Assembly (NCBI RefSeq): GCF_019352175.1
Contig: NZ_JACBYI010000003.1
Coordinates: 62,001 to 126,000, forward strand
From: Paenibacillus sp. S150
Lineage (GTDB): Bacteria; Bacillota; Bacilli; Paenibacillales; Paenibacillaceae
Reading direction: 5' to 3'
DNA: 64,000 nucleotides
Shown: positions 1 through 8,176 of the stretch, in pieces
How positions within the stretch are numbered: position 1 is the first letter of the stretch
How the letters are laid out: the number at the start of each line of letters is the position of its first letter
Translations under genes and position numbers: made by a program
Notes under the pieces: generated by a model
What the model saw: only the letters and a program-made list of their open reading frames with translations
Database searches by the model: none
Told to the model about the DNA's origin: nothing

Positions 1-392
1 ATGCCGATTCCGATAAACTGCGGCAGCCGCATCTTCTGCTTCACCATGCCGAACCACCCGTTGATATCAATGACAAAGGTCAGACACAACTGGGCGATCA
101 AAAGCGCAGAGATGGTCAGTGTAACGCCGATGCCCTGAATAGCCGTAACCTCACTGAAAATAACAAATGCGGCCAACGCCCCGCCGACCAGATACAAGGG
201 CTTGACCTGCTTGAAACCCTGCCTCTTCGCATCCCGCACGAACAGCAGAATCATCAGAGCCATTAGAAATCCGGTAAACTGGGTAACGGTTGCGGCCTGC
301 CAGGTGCCGATATCCTGGCTGATCCGCGCGTTGGCCACCCCTTGCAGCGTAATGCAGGCCCCGCCGATAAATGCAAAAATAATTCCGCGCAT
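1..392 (-). CDS. DMT-superfamily transporter of the DUF606/YdcZ type, partial
   Basis: The gene runs off the left edge, so only about 130 N-terminal residues are present. It starts at an ATG at 390-392 behind a GAGGAGA-type ribosome-binding site. The protein opens MRGIIFAFIGGACITLQGV and has alternating hydrophobic segments separated by short polar loops, with a conserved-looking run around ANARISQDIGTWQAA. That pattern matches the small DUF606/YdcZ branch of the drug/metabolite transporter superfamily, integral membrane proteins of about 140-150 residues or duplicated forms. The substrate cannot be inferred. Its other neighbours are outside the window. The family call rests on motif recognition only. 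Confidence 0.75.
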   Translation of the reverse strand, partial: MRGIIFAFIGGACITLQGVANARISQDIGTWQAATVTQFTGFLMALMILLFVRDAKRQGFKQVKPLYLVGGALAAFVIFSEVTAIQGIGVTLTISALLIAQLCLTFVIDINGWFGMVKQKMRLPQFIGIG

Positions 393-510
393 AGCTTCTC
401 TCTCCTCTGTCTTATTCTCTGTATTCATTAAAAGACATATTCGAAATTCGCGGTAGGACATATGTCCTCAGCTTTTTAATCCATTCATTGGGATTACAGT
501 CCCGAAAAAC

Positions 511-634
511 AAGTAGAAACGGCTTCGCCGTCCTTATAAAGACGGTATCCGTTTCAGCGAGAAAGATAAGCCTAATTTATAGCGTGAAACATATAAATTC
601 TTATCTTTTAAGTAGAAACGGCTATGCCGTCCTT
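511..634. repeat. Dispersed two-hairpin repeat R1, copy a
   Basis: A noncoding element with two nested hairpins. The first is GAAACGG...CCGTTTC enclosing CCGTC...GACGG. The second is AAGATAAG...CTTATCTT. It is followed by the start of another copy (GTAGAAACGGC). Near-identical sequence recurs at 12178-12276 and 50839-50918, with fragments near 20111 and 34067. It looks like a REP- or MITE-type intergenic element. No coding potential is supported. Confidence 0.8.
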
Positions 635-895
635 GACCGGGCAGCGCAGCTGTTGGCATTTCAGGTGTAAGGCTGGCTGCGGTTCCCTGGCCGGCTGAAG
701 CTCTTCCTCCCCGATTTCTCCAGACCTTCCTGCTGAGACCCGGCGGCTAAGCCCAAGTGAAAAGGTCACTTCATATTCCCTCAGCCGCTTTTTCGCAAGT
801 ATTTGTGGGAAAAAGGAACCCTAATCGATCCGTTTGTCTCCCTTACAGAGGAATACGCTTAATTTAAGATGAACTTGAACCATTCATCCAAGGGC

Positions 896-1194
896 AGCCA
901 TTTAGTGGTAAAAAGGATAACTAATCCACCGCATTCGGATACCGGATCATCCCTAGTGGAAAAAAGTATAACTAATTCGGCTGAAATTAGCCGTATGGGG
1001 GTAGCGGGCCTCTATTAAGTGTACAAAATCCCACTAAAGCCCGTTCAAGCCAGAATCCCAGCCCATTAGTGTTACTTTTTACACTTCGCTTCCGTTCCCT
1101 ATGAACCTCCTTGCGTTCCATCAGCTTGTTCAGGTTCGCCGGTTCCATTCCTATACATTAAGTTTCCTTATTGTGTTTTTTAAAGATGACAGAA
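896..1194. repeat. Dispersed ~300-bp repeat R2, copy a
   Basis: About 300 bp that recur, clearly homologous although diverged, at 31716-32038. Each copy contains four ~21-bp boxes of the type AGTG(G/T)-A-rich-(A)ACTAA in alternating orientation. The copies share a 3' segment ending TTATTGTGTTTTTTAAAGAT. A shorter array of the same boxes lies at 37935-38121. It has no ORF with a ribosome-binding site. The rest of the 393-1376 gap holds only repeat R1 and the hairpin at 1308-1347. Confidence 0.8.
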
Positions 1195-1307
1195 CCGCCT
1201 CCCGCTTAAACAGCGGAGCGGACGGACCCGCGGAACAGCGGCAGCGATCCCGGTTAGCCTCCCTTCTCCAGAATGGACAGAAAAACATAATCCCCTAAAC
1301 AAGTACA

Positions 1308-1347
1308 AAGCCCGCCTCAGGCCATGGAAATGGCTCAAAACGGGCTT
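1308..1347 (-). terminator. Terminator-like hairpin after the Nudix operon
   Basis: Inverted repeat AAGCCCG...CGGGCTT with an inner arm (GCCAT/ATGGC), just downstream of the Nudix stop at 1377. It lacks a long T-run, so efficiency is uncertain. Confidence 0.45.
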
Positions 1348-1376
1348 GAACGCTGGTTTTTGTTGATGTATATCCG

Positions 1377-1778
1377 TTAATTCAGCAGCATCAGTTCATG
1401 GAGCTGGTCAAATATAATCCGGCTGACCTCCGACACACGCTCCCGGTCTCCATAAGAAAGCCAGGCCATTTCCGCAATTTCTGCAGCCGGAGCCAATTCA
1501 CCGGTGTAACCGGCGGTAAAGCAGGCCATCTTCACCAGCACCCCTTCCGCCTTGCCATCCGCTGCCGCTTGAAACGTGCCAAACGGTGTGACCGTATCCG
1601 CCAAGATATCCACAGACAGCTCTTCCTTGACTTCACGTATCAACGTCTGGATATCGTTCTCACCGGGCTCTCTTTTGCCTCCGGGAAAGTAATAGGTATC
1701 CTTGCCTTTGGAGCGTGTACCCAGCACATGTCCATCCGCAATCACAATCCAGGCGACTTTATCGATGATTTCACTCAT
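1377..1778 (-). CDS. Nudix hydrolase
   Basis: A 133-residue Nudix-fold protein, the usual length for a single-domain member. The Nudix box begins at Gly34 and reads G-x5-E-x7-REVKEEL-x-V, with all the metal-binding acidic residues present. These enzymes hydrolyse nucleoside diphosphates linked to another moiety. A mutT-like sanitising role is possible, but the substrate cannot be read from sequence. It is the third and last gene of a tight minus-strand operon, 20 bp after the Tet(M)-like GTPase and downstream of the aldo-keto reductase. Confidence 0.88.
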   Translation of the reverse strand: MSEIIDKVAWIVIADGHVLGTRSKGKDTYYFPGGKREPGENDIQTLIREVKEELSVDILADTVTPFGTFQAAADGKAEGVLVKMACFTAGYTGELAPAAEIAEMAWLSYGDRERVSEVSRIIFDQLHELMLLN

Positions 1779-1798
1779 AATGCCGGTTCATCCTCTCT

Positions 1799-3772
1799 TC
1801 ACTTGCGGTCTTCATAACCGTTTTTGATATGCATATGCGCCCGTGCTTCATCCCAAGGCACAGAATAGGACTGCCCTTTGGCGCAGAAGACAGAAGAAGA
1901 CGTATATGCCGGATCGGCATCCTTATTGTAATTCTTCAGTGCGATCACTTCGTCCGTCTGGCGGCAGGGCTGATACTCTGCAACCTTGAGCGATAATGCC
2001 CCTTTTCCTTGTGTCATCGAAGCCAGTCTGACCGCGTAATTCATAAAAGCGGCTACCGGCACCTTCCCGGTAATTACAGCTTTGGCTCCTGTGATCTCCG
2101 GCGGGGCAAAGCTGCCGCTGGCCTGCTGAATATCTGTCATTACTTTGCCCAGATCACCGGTGTCTATCCTGATCTTGAGGTCGTAGACCGGCTCCAGCAG
2201 GATATTGTCTGCCTGCTCCAGACCCTGGCGCAACGCACGGAACGAGGCTTCCCGGAAATCTCCCCCATGGGTATGCTTGTTATGCGCTCTTCCGCTCAGC
2301 AGTATCATCCGCAGATCCGTAAGCGGAGAGCCGGTAAGCAGACCATGGTGTCCGCTCTCCAGCAGATGCTGTCCAATTTGGTGCTGATACCCCACCGCCA
2401 GGTCATCGGGATGGCACTCGTTGATGAACACAAGCCCGCTGCCCCGCGGGCCTGGTTCAAGCTTCAGCAGCACTTCGGCGTAATGCTTCAACGGTTCAAA
2501 ATGTCCACAGCCGTACACAGGAGCGGAAATCGTCTCCTTGTAAAGAATCTCCGGCGGGCCAAAAGCTACCGGGATCATGAACCGTTCGCGCAGGAGCTGC
2601 TCCAGAATCTCCAGCTGAATCTGCCCCATAACCTGAATATTCAGCTCCTGCACCAGTTCATCCCAGCTTGTGTTAAGGGAAGGATCTTCCGCTCCCAGCA
2701 GCTGAAAAGCATTCAGCACCTCTTTCAGATGAACCGGAGGCCCGAACAGCACCTTGGACTTCAGCGTCGGAATTAGCTCACTGCCCAGCCTGTCCTGCAA
2801 AGCACCTACACCGTCTCCCGGCATAACTGCCGACAGCCCGGTGACAGCGAACAGCTCACCGGCAGCAGCCCAATCCGCTGAGGTATATTTCAGGCCGTTG
2901 TATTTGCGTATCCCCGTAATCCGTTCGGGTTCAGTCTCATCATCCGGTCCGCAGGCCAGCTCTTCCCTTACTTTGAGCACTCCCTGCAGCGCTTTGATGT
3001 ATGTAATGCGGGTACCCTTCTCATCGTGGCGGATCTTGTACACCCTGCCGGCAAAAGGCAGTGCGGCATCATAACCGGTCACAGTCAGAGTCTCCAGCCA
3101 CCGCAGAAACGGGGTAATTCCCTGATCCAGCAAGGCGGAGCCATGCATGCACGGGAATATCCTTCCTGCGCGTATCATCCGCACCATGGCTTCTTGCGCC
3201 TGCGATTCTCCCATAGTCCCTTCAAGATAAGCTTCAAGCAAGGCCTCATCGCGTTCGGCGAGAAAGGCCTTGATATCCTCCGGCAATTCTGTCCCCCCCG
3301 ATTCCGGGAGCTTCAGCGCATCAGCGCTAAGCTGGCCGCGAATCTCCCCGAACACGCGCTGCGGTTCAGCCCCCGTACGGTCGGTTTTGTTGATGAAGAA
3401 GAAGGTAGGAATCCCGTGCTTGCGCAGCAGCTGCCATACCGTTTCCGTGTGGCTCTCCACCCCCTCGACCGCACTGACAATCACTACCGCATAATCCAGC
3501 ACCTGCAGTGCGCGCTCCATCTCCGGGGAGAAATCGACATGTCCCGGCGTATCCAGCAGAAAATACCGCGTATCCCCGTAAACAAACTCTGCCTGATCGG
3601 CAAAAACGGTGATCCCGCGCGCTTTTTCAATCTCATGCGTGTCCAGGAAGGTATCCTTATGGTCCACTCGGCCCCGGCTGCGTATAGCCTGTGTGTGATA
3701 AAGCAGCTGCTCGGCGAAGGTTGTTTTGCCGGCGTCTACATGCGCGAGCAGGCCGATGGTTATATTTTTCAT
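1799..3772 (-). CDS. EF-G-like GTPase of the Tet(M)/ribosomal-protection type
   Basis: A 657-residue translational GTPase, the length of Tet(M)/Tet(O)-class ribosomal protection proteins (about 640) and slightly shorter than EF-G (about 690). The GTPase motifs are intact: G1 AHVDAGKTT at residues 10-18, switch RGIT, G3 DTPGHVDF and G4 NKTD. EF-G-like C-terminal domains follow. Family members bind the ribosome and either dislodge tetracycline or act as accessory translocation or stress factors. Chromosomal Bacillota copies often do not confer clinical resistance, so I call the class and not a resistance phenotype. It is the middle gene of an operon, 9 bp after the aldo-keto reductase. Confidence 0.85.
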   Translation of the reverse strand: MKNITIGLLAHVDAGKTTFAEQLLYHTQAIRSRGRVDHKDTFLDTHEIEKARGITVFADQAEFVYGDTRYFLLDTPGHVDFSPEMERALQVLDYAVVIVSAVEGVESHTETVWQLLRKHGIPTFFFINKTDRTGAEPQRVFGEIRGQLSADALKLPESGGTELPEDIKAFLAERDEALLEAYLEGTMGESQAQEAMVRMIRAGRIFPCMHGSALLDQGITPFLRWLETLTVTGYDAALPFAGRVYKIRHDEKGTRITYIKALQGVLKVREELACGPDDETEPERITGIRKYNGLKYTSADWAAAGELFAVTGLSAVMPGDGVGALQDRLGSELIPTLKSKVLFGPPVHLKEVLNAFQLLGAEDPSLNTSWDELVQELNIQVMGQIQLEILEQLLRERFMIPVAFGPPEILYKETISAPVYGCGHFEPLKHYAEVLLKLEPGPRGSGLVFINECHPDDLAVGYQHQIGQHLLESGHHGLLTGSPLTDLRMILLSGRAHNKHTHGGDFREASFRALRQGLEQADNILLEPVYDLKIRIDTGDLGKVMTDIQQASGSFAPPEITGAKAVITGKVPVAAFMNYAVRLASMTQGKGALSLKVAEYQPCRQTDEVIALKNYNKDADPAYTSSSVFCAKGQSYSVPWDEARAHMHIKNGYEDRK

Positions 3773-3781
3773 ACAGTGTGG

Positions 3782-4765
3782 CTATACACCTCCACGGATA
3801 TGCGGAGCAACCTCAGTCCGGTAAAAAGCGCTTAGCCGCTCCAGCTCCACTGTGCTGAAGGATGGAACTTCAGATGCGGCAAGATTGTCCGTTATCTGGG
3901 ATTCATTCTTGAATCCGGGGATGACACAGCTGACAGAGGGATGGTCCAGAATCCAGCGCATCGCCGCTCTGGCCATGCTGCCGCGTCCATCCGCAATCCA
4001 TTCGAGTTCCCGGGCCAGCTCCACACCTTTCACAAAAGGCAGTCCGGCAAAGGTTTCGCCCACATTGAACTGCTCCCCGTTGGCGTTGAAATTCCGGTGG
4101 TCGTTGGCAGCAAATGTGCTGTCTTTCTTGAACTTTCCGGTCAGCAATCCGCTGGCAAGCGGCAGCCGCACCAGTATTCCTGCCCCTGCCGCTTCCGCCC
4201 GGGGCAGCAGCTCCTGCGCCGGCTGCTGGCGGAACAGATTGAAGATCACCTGCAGCGCTTCAACACCGGGATACTCCAGGCTGAGCAGCCCTTCTTCAAT
4301 CGTCTCTACACTGACTCCGTAATGGCGGATTTTCCCTTGTGCCTTCAGCTTGTCCAGCACCCGGAACACACTTCCGTCACGCAGGATTTCAATGGGCGGG
4401 CAGTGAATCTGGTACAGATCAACAGCCTCCCGGTTCAGGCGGCGCAGGCTCTGCTCGCAGTAATCGCTTACCTTACGCTCCGAATAGGTCCCGGGATCAT
4501 GGATGTCACCTGCCCGGCAGAATTTAGTGGCAATATGTATCTGATCCTCTTTGCCCCTGGTTGCCTTCGCGAGCAACTCCTCGGCATGCCCGGAGCCGTA
4601 TACATCCGCAGTGTCAAAAAAATTGACTCCCTGCTCCAGCGCCAGCGCCAGCCCCTTCAATCCATCCTCATCCCGGCTCACGCCCCAATCGCCGCCAATG
4701 GCCCACGTGCCGAAGCTCACCTCGCTGACGGATAACCCTGTCTTGCCCAGTTTGCGGTAATTCAT
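3782..4765 (-). CDS. Aldo/keto reductase
   Basis: A 327-residue (alpha/beta)8-barrel NAD(P)H-dependent oxidoreductase. It opens MNYRKLGKTGLSVSEVSFGTW, characteristic of the family. The catalytic Asp-Tyr pair lies in FFDTADVYGSGHAEELL, the Lys in IATKFC, and the His in DLYQIHCPP. Members reduce aldehydes or ketones; the substrate is not predictable. It is the first gene of the operon with the Tet(M)-like GTPase and the Nudix hydrolase. The 282 bp upstream (4766-5047) are AT-rich, and I recognise no further gene there. Confidence 0.9.
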   Translation of the reverse strand: MNYRKLGKTGLSVSEVSFGTWAIGGDWGVSRDEDGLKGLALALEQGVNFFDTADVYGSGHAEELLAKATRGKEDQIHIATKFCRAGDIHDPGTYSERKVSDYCEQSLRRLNREAVDLYQIHCPPIEILRDGSVFRVLDKLKAQGKIRHYGVSVETIEEGLLSLEYPGVEALQVIFNLFRQQPAQELLPRAEAAGAGILVRLPLASGLLTGKFKKDSTFAANDHRNFNANGEQFNVGETFAGLPFVKGVELARELEWIADGRGSMARAAMRWILDHPSVSCVIPGFKNESQITDNLAASEVPSFSTVELERLSAFYRTEVAPHIRGGV

Positions 4766-5047
4766 CTATTCAACCTCCCGTTTGGTTTCATATGATGCAT
4801 AATGAGCAGCCGCCCACCTCACCTATTATGAAGGCTTTGCTTTTGAAGGTCCAGCCTCGCCCATACATTCAGAACATTCTTCAAATCTCTCACCAATAAC
4901 CCTGGATATCACAAGGAAATTCTTGTTTACTGAATATATATCTAGTATGATCTAGTTATATTTAAATCACTATCCGCCAATAACATCCAAGAACCACACT
5001 ATACATTGTTTTTTCGCCATCATTCTAACTGAAGGGAAGGATAAGCC

Positions 5048-5251
5048 ATGAAAATCAGCGCCAGAAACCAGTTTGAAGGCAAAGTGGTCTCGATTGAAGA
5101 AGGGCAAGTCAATGCCAAGATTGTTGTCGACACAGGCGGCCAGAAGATTACTTCCATTATTTCAGTAGAAGCCCTGCGCGAGCTGGAGCTTAAAGAAGGC
5201 TCTCCTGTCACTGCTGTCATCAAGGCATCTTCCGTATTGCTGATGGCCTAG
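5048..5251 (+). CDS. Mop-type TOBE-domain molybdate-binding protein
   Basis: A 67-residue protein covering one complete TOBE/Mop domain (ISARNQFEGKVVSIEEGQVNA..., then TSIISVEALRELELKEGSPV.AVIKASSVLLM). Free-standing Mop proteins of 65-70 residues oligomerise and bind molybdate or tungstate as cytoplasmic stores. The start has a good GAAGGGAAGG ribosome-binding site. The gene is monocistronic, on the opposite strand to the neighbouring nitrogenase-like operon, and ends in a strong terminator. The link to that operon is only proximity, since Mop proteins also serve ordinary molybdoenzymes. Confidence 0.88.
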   Translation: MKISARNQFEGKVVSIEEGQVNAKIVVDTGGQKITSIISVEALRELELKEGSPVTAVIKASSVLLMA

Positions 5252-5281
5252 CAGCCAATCCTCCTTAATCCAAGCACTCAC

Positions 5282-5328
5282 AAAAAAGGACTCAAACCCA
5301 GGCCCAGCTTGGATTCGAGTCCTTTTTT
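5282..5328. terminator. Bidirectional intrinsic terminator
   Basis: AAAAAAGGACTC...GAGTCCTTTTTT: a 12-bp stem with A and T tracts, 30 bp after the Mop gene stop. It can terminate transcription from either side. Confidence 0.88.
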
Positions 5329-5524
5329 GCCTTCGAAGCCAAGACCCCTCTTTGTCGGGACACTCAACAGACCCTGCCCTGAATGGCCGCCTTAGCAAAT
5401 CTCGGTTCATCCGCCGGCATGATGTTGCCGCTGCTTACTTGACTGGTAAAAATCGAAAAATAAACCCGGGCATATTTTACTTCGTGAGATCAGCTCTGCT
5501 ATGATAAATCCGGAGGCGACTTAC

Positions 5525-6091
5525 ATGACACTTGAGTTCATGACTTACGATGAGTGGGACGACGCGCTATGGGCAAGGCTCGAACCGCTCTACCGGGAAG
5601 CTTTCCCCCACGGTGCCAAGCCGGTTAACATTCTGCATGCCATGCTGGACAAAAAAATAGCCTGGCTCCACACCGGATACCAGGACGGAACAATCGCGGC
5701 GATGGCAGTTACAGGTCTTAGCGGTTCCACTGCGGAACGAATGCTGATTATTGATTACATGGCCGTAGATGCTGCGCAGCGGGGCCGTGGTTTGGGCAGG
5801 CAGTTTCTCGAGAGCCTCTGCAATTGGGCGGTGAAGGAGCATCATATACATGCGGTTCTGATAGAAGTCGAAGCGGACAACACGGAAGAGAACGCAGCGC
5901 GGGTCCGTTTCTGGGAGCACTGCGGATTTATCGGCACCTCCTATGTGCATCAATACATCTGGCTGCCTGAGCCTTACCGGGCCATGGTGCTTCCGCTCAG
6001 CCGGGACTTTGCCGTTTCAGATGACGGACAAGCCTTATTCCGCCATATTACCAGCTTTCATATGAAATCCTTCCGTAAAAGCAGAGGCTAG
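5525..6091 (+). CDS. GNAT-family N-acetyltransferase
   Basis: About 188 residues when started at the ATG at 5525, which has GGAGG eight bases upstream. The longer frame from 5501 has no ribosome-binding site. The acetyl-CoA pyrophosphate-binding motif A is clear as AVDAAQRGRGLGRQFLESL, followed by the FWEHCGF motif-B region. Such enzymes move an acetyl group from acetyl-CoA to an amine; the acceptor is not predictable. The gene is monocistronic and converges on the cysK-like gene at 6141-7064. Confidence 0.85.
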   Translation: MTLEFMTYDEWDDALWARLEPLYREAFPHGAKPVNILHAMLDKKIAWLHTGYQDGTIAAMAVTGLSGSTAERMLIIDYMAVDAAQRGRGLGRQFLESLCNWAVKEHHIHAVLIEVEADNTEENAARVRFWEHCGFIGTSYVHQYIWLPEPYRAMVLPLSRDFAVSDDGQALFRHITSFHMKSFRKSRG

Positions 6092-6140
6092 CGCCAAATA
6101 GTCGGTGAGCTTACGAATGCGTGACCTTGTTATTGGAATG

Positions 6141-7064
6141 TCAGAAAAAATCCATGCTCAAATACCGTTCTCCGCTGTCCGGTGCTATGCACAGCACCTT
6201 TTTATGCGGCCCCAGTTTTTTGGCAATTTGCATGCCGGCCCATACTGCCGCTCCTGAGGACGGGCCTACAAGCAATCCTTCACTGCGGGCAAGCAGCCTC
6301 ATAACTGACAGGGCGTCTTCATCGGCAACCTGGATGATTTCATCATAGATAGCGGTATTAAGCACAGCCGGTATAAACCCCGGACCGGTACCGGTAAGCC
6401 GGTTAGGTCCGGGGTTACCGCCGGAGAGTACGGGAGAACCCTGTGGTTCAACAACATAGATAGAAATTCCCTTAATGAGGCTTCGCAGCGTTTCTCCGGT
6501 TCCGGTAATTGTACCGCCTGTGCCAGCGCAGGCTACAAACGCATCCAGCTTACTGTCTGTCTGCGCTGCGATTTCGACCGCAGTTGTCCTTCTGTGGATG
6601 TCCGGATTGGCTGCGTTCTCAAATTGCCCGGGCATGAAGCTGCCTGGAAATTCTGCATGAAGCAGACCTGCAATGTCCAGCGCGCCTTTCATGCCTCCGG
6701 CAGCCCGCGTAAGCACCACCTTTGCACCATAAGCCTTCAATAATTGAATACGCTCAGAGGATGCATTATCTGGCATGACGATAACACAGCGGTACCCTTT
6801 GACTGCACAATTCATGGCAAGTCCGATTCCTGTATTGCCGCTCGTGGCTTCAATAACCGTTCCTCCGGGCCGCAGTCGGCCTTTTCGTTCAGCATCCAGG
6901 AGCATATGGTAAGCCGCCCTGTCTTTGACGCTGCCGGACGGATTGAAGCACTCCAGCTTAACCAGTACCTCCGAATGTCCCGCTCCTGTCAGCCGCTGCA
7001 GCCTCACCACCGGTGTATTCCCGATCAGCTCTGTAATTTGGTTCACCACAAGTGCTCTTGCCAT
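6141..7064 (-). CDS. Cysteine synthase-like PLP enzyme (second copy)
   Basis: A 307-residue fold-type II PLP enzyme. The ATG at 7062-7064 has AAGGAG upstream; a longer frame to 7157 lacks a ribosome-binding site and family sequence. Hallmarks are the Schiff-base lysine in NPSGSVKDR, the substrate loop EATSGNTGIGLA, and a phosphate-binding [10 protein letters not shown]. The family makes cysteine from O-acetylserine plus sulfide, or uses other thiols. It is the last gene of the nitrogenase-like operon 1, after a 174-bp gap downstream of the ABC ATPase in which I see no gene. It differs enough from the first cysK to suggest another role, for example CysM-like use of thiosulfate or another thiol. 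Confidence 0.85.
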   Translation of the reverse strand: MARALVVNQITELIGNTPVVRLQRLTGAGHSEVLVKLECFNPSGSVKDRAAYHMLLDAERKGRLRPGGTVIEATSGNTGIGLAMNCAVKGYRCVIVMPDNASSERIQLLKAYGAKVVLTRAAGGMKGALDIAGLLHAEFPGSFMPGQFENAANPDIHRRTTAVEIAAQTDSKLDAFVACAGTGGTITGTGETLRSLIKGISIYVVEPQGSPVLSGGNPGPNRLTGTGPGFIPAVLNTAIYDEIIQVADEDALSVMRLLARSEGLLVGPSSGAAVWAGMQIAKKLGPHKKVLCIAPDSGERYLSMDFF

Positions 7065-7238
7065 TCCCTGCTCCTTCCGGTACTTATATCTTCCTGCACA
7101 ACCTCTACAAGCGGAAGAGCTCACCGTAAAAACATGCTCAGCATTGCCTTTCCGCACCGGAGCGGCGAAGCCGATTCAAGCCATCGCCAAGCACATCTTA
7201 AATCACAGTGTTCCATTATCTCAAGCCGCCATGAACGT

Positions 7239-8114
7239 TTATAGCACTGCCGATGAGGACAGCTGCTCTGCAAGCTCCAATGTTGTCTGGGGTGCAGCCT
7301 GCTGCTGTACACCTTTAACCGGTGCGCTGTCTCCCTGCAGCAGTTCCCATACCCGGTGCCTGATCCAGCTGAAATCAGCGGTGGCCTGCACATCCCCAAC
7401 ACGTCTGGGGCGGGGCAGGGCGACATCGACAATATCGCGGATTCTGCCCGGATTGGGCGACATGACAACGACACGGTCGGCTAGAGCGACTGCTTCATCA
7501 ATGCTGTGGGTCACGAATACAATCGTCTTCCCGGTCTGCTCCCAGATTTGCAGCAATTCATCCTGCAGCGTTTCCCGGGTCTGTGCATCCACTGCGGCAA
7601 ATGGCTCATCCATAAGCAGCACCTCAGGGTCATAAGCAAGTGCGCGGGCAATCGCCACCCGCTGCTTCATTCCACCCGACAGCTCATACGGATAACGGTC
7701 GCCATAGCCGCTTAACCCGACAAGCTCCAAATAACGGTCACTGACGGCTTTGCGGTCTCTCTTTGGAACCTTTTTGATTTCGAGGCCAAACTCTATATTG
7801 CGGCGGACCGTCCGCCAGGGAAATAAGGCGTACCCCTGCATAACAATACCTCTGTCCAGAGCGGGGCCGGTGATTTTTCTCCCGTCAATGTACAATGCGC
7901 CTTCCGTCGGAGCCGCAAGCCCGGCGATCAGATCCAGCAGTGTTGACTTCCCGCAGCCGCTGGGTCCTACAATGGTCAAGAATTCACCGGGCCTTACCGT
8001 CAGGTCCACTTCCTGCAAAGCGGTAAATTCCTTCCTGGCTTCTTCTGTGTTCCGGCGGATCGAATACTTGCGGGTTACCCCGCTGATGATGATTTTTGCT
8101 TCAGTTGCGGACAT
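7239..8114 (-). CDS. ABC transporter ATPase, nitrate/sulfonate/taurine (SsuB/TauB) type
   Basis: A 291-residue nucleotide-binding domain. Walker A is GPSGCGKST, the Q-loop is in IVMQGYALFPWRT, the signature is LSGGMKQR, Walker B is VLLMDEPFAAVD and the switch His is in FVTHSIDEA. The FPWRT and PNPGRI patterns are typical of the SsuB/TauB/NrtD group. A roughly 30-residue Ala/Gln-rich tail follows the domain. It lies directly behind the D1 gene in operon 1 with AAAGGAG before the ATG, but no permease or binding protein accompanies it. The likely partners are the two permeases at 21285-22985, an inference. Confidence 0.9.
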   Translation of the reverse strand: MSATEAKIIISGVTRKYSIRRNTEEARKEFTALQEVDLTVRPGEFLTIVGPSGCGKSTLLDLIAGLAAPTEGALYIDGRKITGPALDRGIVMQGYALFPWRTVRRNIEFGLEIKKVPKRDRKAVSDRYLELVGLSGYGDRYPYELSGGMKQRVAIARALAYDPEVLLMDEPFAAVDAQTRETLQDELLQIWEQTGKTIVFVTHSIDEAVALADRVVVMSPNPGRIRDIVDVALPRPRRVGDVQATADFSWIRHRVWELLQGDSAPVKGVQQQAAPQTTLELAEQLSSSAVL

Positions 8115-8176
8115 TTCACATTCTCCTTTCTTCTTTTCAGATGCCTGATGAGTTAAGGCCTTCCTGCCGCCTCCTG

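Noticed and set aside
488-670. 60-residue plus-strand ORF
   Set aside because: It is the translation of repeat R1 without a ribosome-binding site.
5501-5524. Upstream start of the acetyltransferase gene
   Set aside because: The ATG at 5525 has a well-spaced GGAGG; the one at 5501 has none.
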